From Clostridia bacterium (GTDB lineage Bacteria > Bacillota > Clostridia > Christensenellales > Aristaeellaceae): a DNA stretch of 7,438 nucleotides. Positions 4,113-7,438 of the stretch are shown here, in pieces. Position numbers and translations under genes: made by a program. The DNA is taken from NCBI GenBank assembly GCA_017471125.1, contig JAFUWR010000258.1:1-7438 (forward strand). Direction: 5' to 3'. How positions within the stretch are numbered: the first letter of the stretch is position 1; each line of letters opens with the position of its first letter. The notes under the pieces are model-generated. The model worked only from the letters and a program-made list of their open reading frames with translations, was not told where the DNA came from and searched no databases.

Positions 4113-7100
4113 ATGAAACGGAACGCGATCAAATGGCTGTCGGCGCTGCTGGCGGCCTGTCTGCTCCTGATGACGCCTTTGGCGCTGATGGAGGAGGCCT
4201 ATGTGACGGAGGCCATCGCCCCGGTGGCGGAGGCCGCGCTGGAGGCCGCCGTCGAGGAGGCCCCCGAGGCGGAGCTGGAGGCCCCGGTGGAGGAGATCAC
4301 CTTCGACCTGGGCGGCGACGACGAAAGCGCCCTCATAATTGAGAACGAGGACGCCCCCGCCGACGAGCCTGTATTCGTCGAGGCCGACGACCTGCCCGTG
4401 GAGGCGGAGGCCGCGCTGCTTGGAGCCGACGACGCCGCGGCCGCCGAGGGCCTGCCCGTCGACGAGGCCAACTTCCCCGACGAGGGCTTCCGCGCCTACA
4501 TCGCCGACAACGTGGACCTGGACGGCGACAGCGTCCTGTCCGACGCGGAGATCGCCGAGGCCACCCGGTTCGAGTTCTACGACGGCGACGGCTACCCCAT
4601 CAAGTCCCTCGCGGGCATCGAGCACTTCCCGGAGCTGCTGATCCTGAACGTCGGCGACCGGGAGGTGAAGACGCTGGACCTCAGCAAGAACGCCAAGCTG
4701 GTGGAGCTGAGGTTGTGGAGCAACGGGCTCGAATCGCTGAACGTCACCGGCTGCCCCGCGCTGGAGGACCTGTCCATCGAGTACAACCAGATCACCGAGC
4801 TCGACCTGTCCGGGAACCCCAGGCTCCAGGACCTGTATTGCGCCGAGAACCGGCTGACCGCGCTGGACGTGTCCAAGAACCCCGATCTCGAGTACCTGAC
4901 GTGCTACGAGAACGACCTCACCGCGCTGGATGTCACCAGGAACCCCGCGCTGCGCACGCTCCACTGCGGCGACAACCAGATCACCGCGCTGGACCTGTCC
5001 AAGAACACCGCGCTGGAGGAGCTCAATGTGATGGCTAACCGGCTCACCGAGCTGGTCGTCTCCAATAAACCCACGCTGCATTACATTTTCGTCGACAAAA
5101 ATCCCTTGACCAAGCTGGACGTCAGCAACGACCCCGCGCTGTGGCGTCTGGATTGCCCAAGCATGGGCCTCACCGCGCTGAACGTCAAGGGCGACGCCAC
5201 CCTGGAGTATCTGAACTGCGCGGGCAACCGGCTGACCACCCTGGACCTGACCGGCTGCACCGACATGGGGGTCCTGGAATGTTATGACAACGCCCTGACC
5301 GCGCTGGACGTGACCAAGCTGACCAAGCTCAGTCAACTCGATTGCGGCCACAATGCCATCAAGGCCCTGGACGTCCGCAATTGCCCCGACCTCACCGAGC
5401 TGCGCTGCCAGGGGAACAAGATCGCGAAGCTGGACCTGACCGACCACCTGCTGGGCCTGATCGTCAAGCCGGAGAACAGGCAGGACATTGACGATTATGT
5501 ATCATACGAGGCCGACGGCATCTATTCCTACCTCAACGTGGATACCTCGACCGAGCTCGTGACCGGCGGCGCTGCCGACGGCGTCGCGCTCGACGAAGCC
5601 CACTTCCCGGACGCGCGCTTCCGCGGCTACCTCAGCATCAAGGCGGACTTCGATCAGAACGACGTGCTGTCCGACGCGGAGATCGCCTATATCAAAGGAC
5701 TTAATATCTCTGGCGCTGAGATCAAGTCCATCGAGGGCATCCAGTACCTCACCAGCACGCGGACCCTCGGCTTGTACGGTTCCCTGCCCGAAGGTCTGGA
5801 CAAGGCGAGGGCGCTGAACATCGTGAGGATGGATGTCTGGGGTATGCAGTTGGACGCCCTCGACCTCACCGGCTTCAAGGCGCTGGAGCACCTGAACTGC
5901 TCGGAGATCCACCTGAAGTCCCTGAACGTGGCCGACTGCGCGGCGCTGACCTACCTGGACTGCGGCGAAAACGCGCTGACCGCGCTGGACGTGTCCAAGA
6001 ACGCCAAGCTGGAGGAGCTGTACTGCGCCGAAAACCAGCTCACGACGCTGGACGTGTCCAAGAACACCAAGCTGTTCGAGCTGGTCTGCAGCGACAACAA
6101 GCTGACCAAGCTGGACGTTTCCAAGCTCACCGGGCTGGGGTATCTCTATTGCGAGGATAACCAGCTCACGTCCCTGGACATCTCCAAGAACGCCGAGCTG
6201 ATGACCGTGGACGCCTACAAGAACCAGCTCACCGCCCTCGACATCTCCAGGAACCCCCTGCTGTGCGAGGTGCTGGTGGCGCGCAACAAGCTGACCAGGC
6301 TGGAGATCGGCAATAACCCGAATCTCGAGAACATCTTCTGCTATGACAACGCCATCACCGAGCTGGACCTGTCCGGCAGCCCGAAGCTGATTTGGCTCGT
6401 CAAGTGGTATGAGCGCGAGACGGGCGTGGACGAGGGCTGGAGCCCGAGCGACAAGGACTACCGCTACGAATACCTGCGCATCGGCAGCGCCGGCGAGGGC
6501 GTCGAGGTGGCCGAGGAGCTGAGGGTCGACCCCGACACCACCCTCATCCTCACCAAGGAGGGCACGCCCATCGACGCCGCCCACTTCCCGGACGCCGCGT
6601 TCCGCAAGTATGTGATCTATCACTTCGACCCGAACCACGACGGCGCGCTGTCCGCCGACGAGGCCGCCGTCGCCTACCACGTCGACGCCGGGGATCGGTT
6701 CATCAAGACCCTCAAGGGCATCGAGCTGCTGACCGGCGTGGAGTCCGTGAGCGTCGAGTGGAACAACCTGACCGAGCTGGACCTCAGCAAGAACACCAAG
6801 GTCAAGTACGTGTACTGCAACGACAACCAACTGACCTCCCTGACCCTGCCCATGACGGACGTCGTCATGTCCGTGTCGGCCGAGCACAACCCGGACCTCA
6901 AGACCCTGGACATCGGCGGCAGGAGCCAGCTCCAGGCGGTCTACAAGACGCCCGCCAGCACCGTGGACGATGATACGGTCATCACCTATTACGGTACCGG
7001 CGACGCCATGCTGCGCGTGGACAAGGCCCTGACCCTCCAGGACACCCCCACCCTGACCCTGACCAGCAGCGACAAGCACACCATGGACATGGGCACGAAG

Positions 7101-7438
7101 CTGCGGCTGGACCTGGCGGGCAAGGAGGCCAGCGGCTACAAGAGCAGCAAGACCAGCGTGGCCACGGTCAGCGCTGACGGCGTCATCGACGCCGTGGCCG
7201 CGGGCAGCGCCACCATCACCGTGACCCTGAAATCCAAGGGCAGCCTCAAGCTGAACCTGACGGTGGTCGACCCCACCGTGCCCACGAAGCTGGTCATCGA
7301 CCAGAAGGGCCCGTTCGAGCACGACGTGAACAAGCCGCTGAAATTGAGCTATCAGCTTGAGCCCATCGACACGGCCGTGAGCGCGGTGGACTGGAAGGTC
7401 AGCCCCAGCAAGGCGGCCACCATCGACGCGGACGGCAA
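4113..7438 (+). CDS. Large secreted leucine-rich-repeat protein with three EF-hand-capped modules and Ig-like domains, C-terminus outside window
   Basis: The frame is open from ATG 4113 to the right edge (1108 complete codons). Residues 1 to about 26 form a signal peptide (KRNAIK, then a hydrophobic run to LALM). Residues about 27-118 are an acidic Ala/Glu/Asp/Val-rich spacer. Three modules follow. Each starts with a FPD-x2-FR-type cap and an EF-hand-like loop: DLDGDSVLSDAE (135-146), DFDQNDVLSDAE (512-523) and DPNHDGALSADE (839-850). Each continues into 21-residue LRRs: twelve at 185-436, eight at 580-747, and a short degenerate set at about 870-955. A Big_2-type Ig-like domain follows at about 980-1053 (SVATVSADGVIDA, GSATITVT), and a second begins near 1056. 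InlJ-like LRRs and Big_2 domains are typical of surface adhesins, so binding of a host, dietary or neighbour-cell ligand is inferred. The ligand and the anchoring signal are not visible here. Confidence 0.93.
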   Translation, partial: MKRNAIKWLSALLAACLLLMTPLALMEEAYVTEAIAPVAEAALEAAVEEAPEAELEAPVEEITFDLGGDDESALIIENEDAPADEPVFVEADDLPVEAEAALLGADDAAAAEGLPVDEANFPDEGFRAYIADNVDLDGDSVLSDAEIAEATRFEFYDGDGYPIKSLAGIEHFPELLILNVGDREVKTLDLSKNAKLVELRLWSNGLESLNVTGCPALEDLSIEYNQITELDLSGNPRLQDLYCAENRLTALDVSKNPDLEYLTCYENDLTALDVTRNPALRTLHCGDNQITALDLSKNTALEELNVMANRLTELVVSNKPTLHYIFVDKNPLTKLDVSNDPALWRLDCPSMGLTALNVKGDATLEYLNCAGNRLTTLDLTGCTDMGVLECYDNALTALDVTKLTKLSQLDCGHNAIKALDVRNCPDLTELRCQGNKIAKLDLTDHLLGLIVKPENRQDIDDYVSYEADGIYSYLNVDTSTELVTGGAADGVALDEAHFPDARFRGYLSIKADFDQNDVLSDAEIAYIKGLNISGAEIKSIEGIQYLTSTRTLGLYGSLPEGLDKARALNIVRMDVWGMQLDALDLTGFKALEHLNCSEIHLKSLNVADCAALTYLDCGENALTALDVSKNAKLEELYCAENQLTTLDVSKNTKLFELVCSDNKLTKLDVSKLTGLGYLYCEDNQLTSLDISKNAELMTVDAYKNQLTALDISRNPLLCEVLVARNKLTRLEIGNNPNLENIFCYDNAITELDLSGSPKLIWLVKWYERETGVDEGWSPSDKDYRYEYLRIGSAGEGVEVAEELRVDPDTTLILTKEGTPIDAAHFPDAAFRKYVIYHFDPNHDGALSADEAAVAYHVDAGDRFIKTLKGIELLTGVESVSVEWNNLTELDLSKNTKVKYVYCNDNQLTSLTLPMTDVVMSVSAEHNPDLKTLDIGGRSQLQAVYKTPASTVDDDTVITYYGTGDAMLRVDKALTLQDTPTLTLTSSDKHTMDMGTKLRLDLAGKEASGYKSSKTSVATVSADGVIDAVAAGSATITVTLKSKGSLKLNLTVVDPTVPTKLVIDQKGPFEHDVNKPLKLSYQLEPIDTAVSAVDWKVSPSKAATIDADG
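4515..4550 (+). other. EF-hand-like loop 1
   Basis: Encodes DLDGDSVLSDAE (residues 135-146). Asp is at positions 1, 3 and 5, a hydrophobic residue at 8 and Glu at 12: a complete EF-hand/dockerin-type calcium ligand set, placed in the cap before the first LRR block. Confidence 0.75.
4665..5420 (+). repeat. LRR block 1: twelve 21-residue repeats with cysteine ladder
   Basis: Twelve contiguous 63-bp units, all exactly 21 codons, follow the pattern LTxLDVSKNxxL-xxLxC-xxN plus one residue. Eight of the twelve have Cys at position 17 (repeats 3-5 and 8-12); the others have Leu, Ile, Val and Val. A partial thirteenth unit (IAKLDLTD) closes the block. Position-17 Cys stacked in consecutive repeats is the InlJ-type cysteine ladder. 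Confidence 0.92.
4854..4880 (+). repeat. 27-nt exact repeat, copy 1 (LRR block 1)
   Basis: Begins CTGACCGCGCTGG and ends TCCAAGAAC. It encodes LTALDVSKN and is identical at the base level to 5976-6002 in LRR block 2. Confidence 0.85.
5646..5681 (+). other. EF-hand-like loop 2
   Basis: Encodes DFDQNDVLSDAE (residues 512-523). Ligand positions 1, 3, 5 and 12 are Asp, Asp, Asn and Glu, compatible with calcium binding. It sits in the cap of the second LRR module. Confidence 0.72.
5850..6353 (+). repeat. LRR block 2: eight 21-residue repeats with cysteine ladder
   Basis: Eight contiguous 63-bp units follow the same pattern as block 1, with Cys at position 17 in repeats 1-5 and 8 and Ala and Val in 6 and 7. 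A ninth, partial unit (ITELDLSGSPKL) diverges into the linker before the third cap. Confidence 0.92.
5976..6002 (+). repeat. 27-nt exact repeat, copy 2 (LRR block 2)
   Basis: Identical to 4854-4880. Synonymous positions are also conserved, suggesting recent duplication or gene conversion between the two LRR blocks, or strong codon bias acting on a conserved repeat. Confidence 0.85.
6627..6662 (+). other. EF-hand-like loop 3 (divergent)
   Basis: Encodes DPNHDGALSADE (residues 839-850), with Asp, Asn, Asp and Glu at positions 1, 3, 5 and 12. It caps a much shorter third LRR module. Confidence 0.7.

Noticed and set aside
4149..4160. Possible lipobox LAAC (residues 13-16) in the LRR protein
   Set aside because: The hydrophobic stretch continues past the Cys, leaving too short a core before it. 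An ordinary signal peptide ending near residue 26 fits better.
4068..5447. Repetitive-looking minus-strand frame opposite LRR block 1
   Set aside because: Its periodic GHVQRGQ-like units are the reverse-strand image of the 63-bp LRR repeats. It also covers the rightward promoter and RBS.
4665..6353. Regular 63-bp periodicity as a possible CRISPR or tandem DNA repeat
   Set aside because: The units are coding LRRs with an intact frame and variable bases, not identical repeats separated by unique spacers.
5502..7322. Long minus-strand frame opposite LRR block 2 and the Ig-like region
   Set aside because: It is the same antisense image of the LRR coding sequence, with no independent start signals or domains.

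Overview
The window is high-GC (about 60-70% in the genes). It carries a T-box riboswitch, Shine-Dalgarno-led genes and textbook sigma-70/sigma-A promoters, which points to a Bacillota (Firmicutes) genome. A high-GC, anaerobic, gut- or rumen-type Clostridia lineage is likely, but that placement is inference; no taxonomic marker gene is present.

Layout: two transcription units diverge from a roughly 0.5 kb regulatory region (3603-4112). Leftward (minus strand) is a promoter (3945-3973), a T-box leader with a leader terminator (about 3938-3646), and a two-gene operon. Its first gene (2193-3602) encodes a 2-isopropylmalate-synthase-like protein that keeps the C-terminal LeuA regulatory domain but has lost the hallmark metal/catalytic motifs. 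Its second gene (GTG start at 2189, running off the left edge) encodes a sugar-phosphate-isomerase-like TIM barrel fused in frame to an acyl-CoA synthetase (AMP-binding, ANL superfamily). The two genes are 3 nt apart, and the second gene's Shine-Dalgarno lies inside the end of the first, so they are probably translationally coupled. The best specifier-codon reading for the T-box is CUC (leucine). If so, leucine starvation would induce a LeuA-like protein and an acyl-activating enzyme that are not the ordinary leucine pathway.

Rightward (plus strand), a perfect-consensus promoter (4046-4074) drives one very large secreted protein (4113 to beyond the right edge, at least 1108 residues). It has a signal peptide, an acidic Ala/Glu/Asp-rich spacer, three modules that each begin with an EF-hand-like cap followed by 21-residue leucine-rich repeats with a cysteine ladder (as in Listeria InlJ), and then Ig-like (Big_2-type) domains. 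It looks like a cell-surface adhesin or binding protein and has no visible functional tie to the leftward operon.

Both edge genes are truncated by the window. The most interesting material is the leftward operon: three enzyme-like modules under amino-acid T-box control, two of them with altered active-site motifs.
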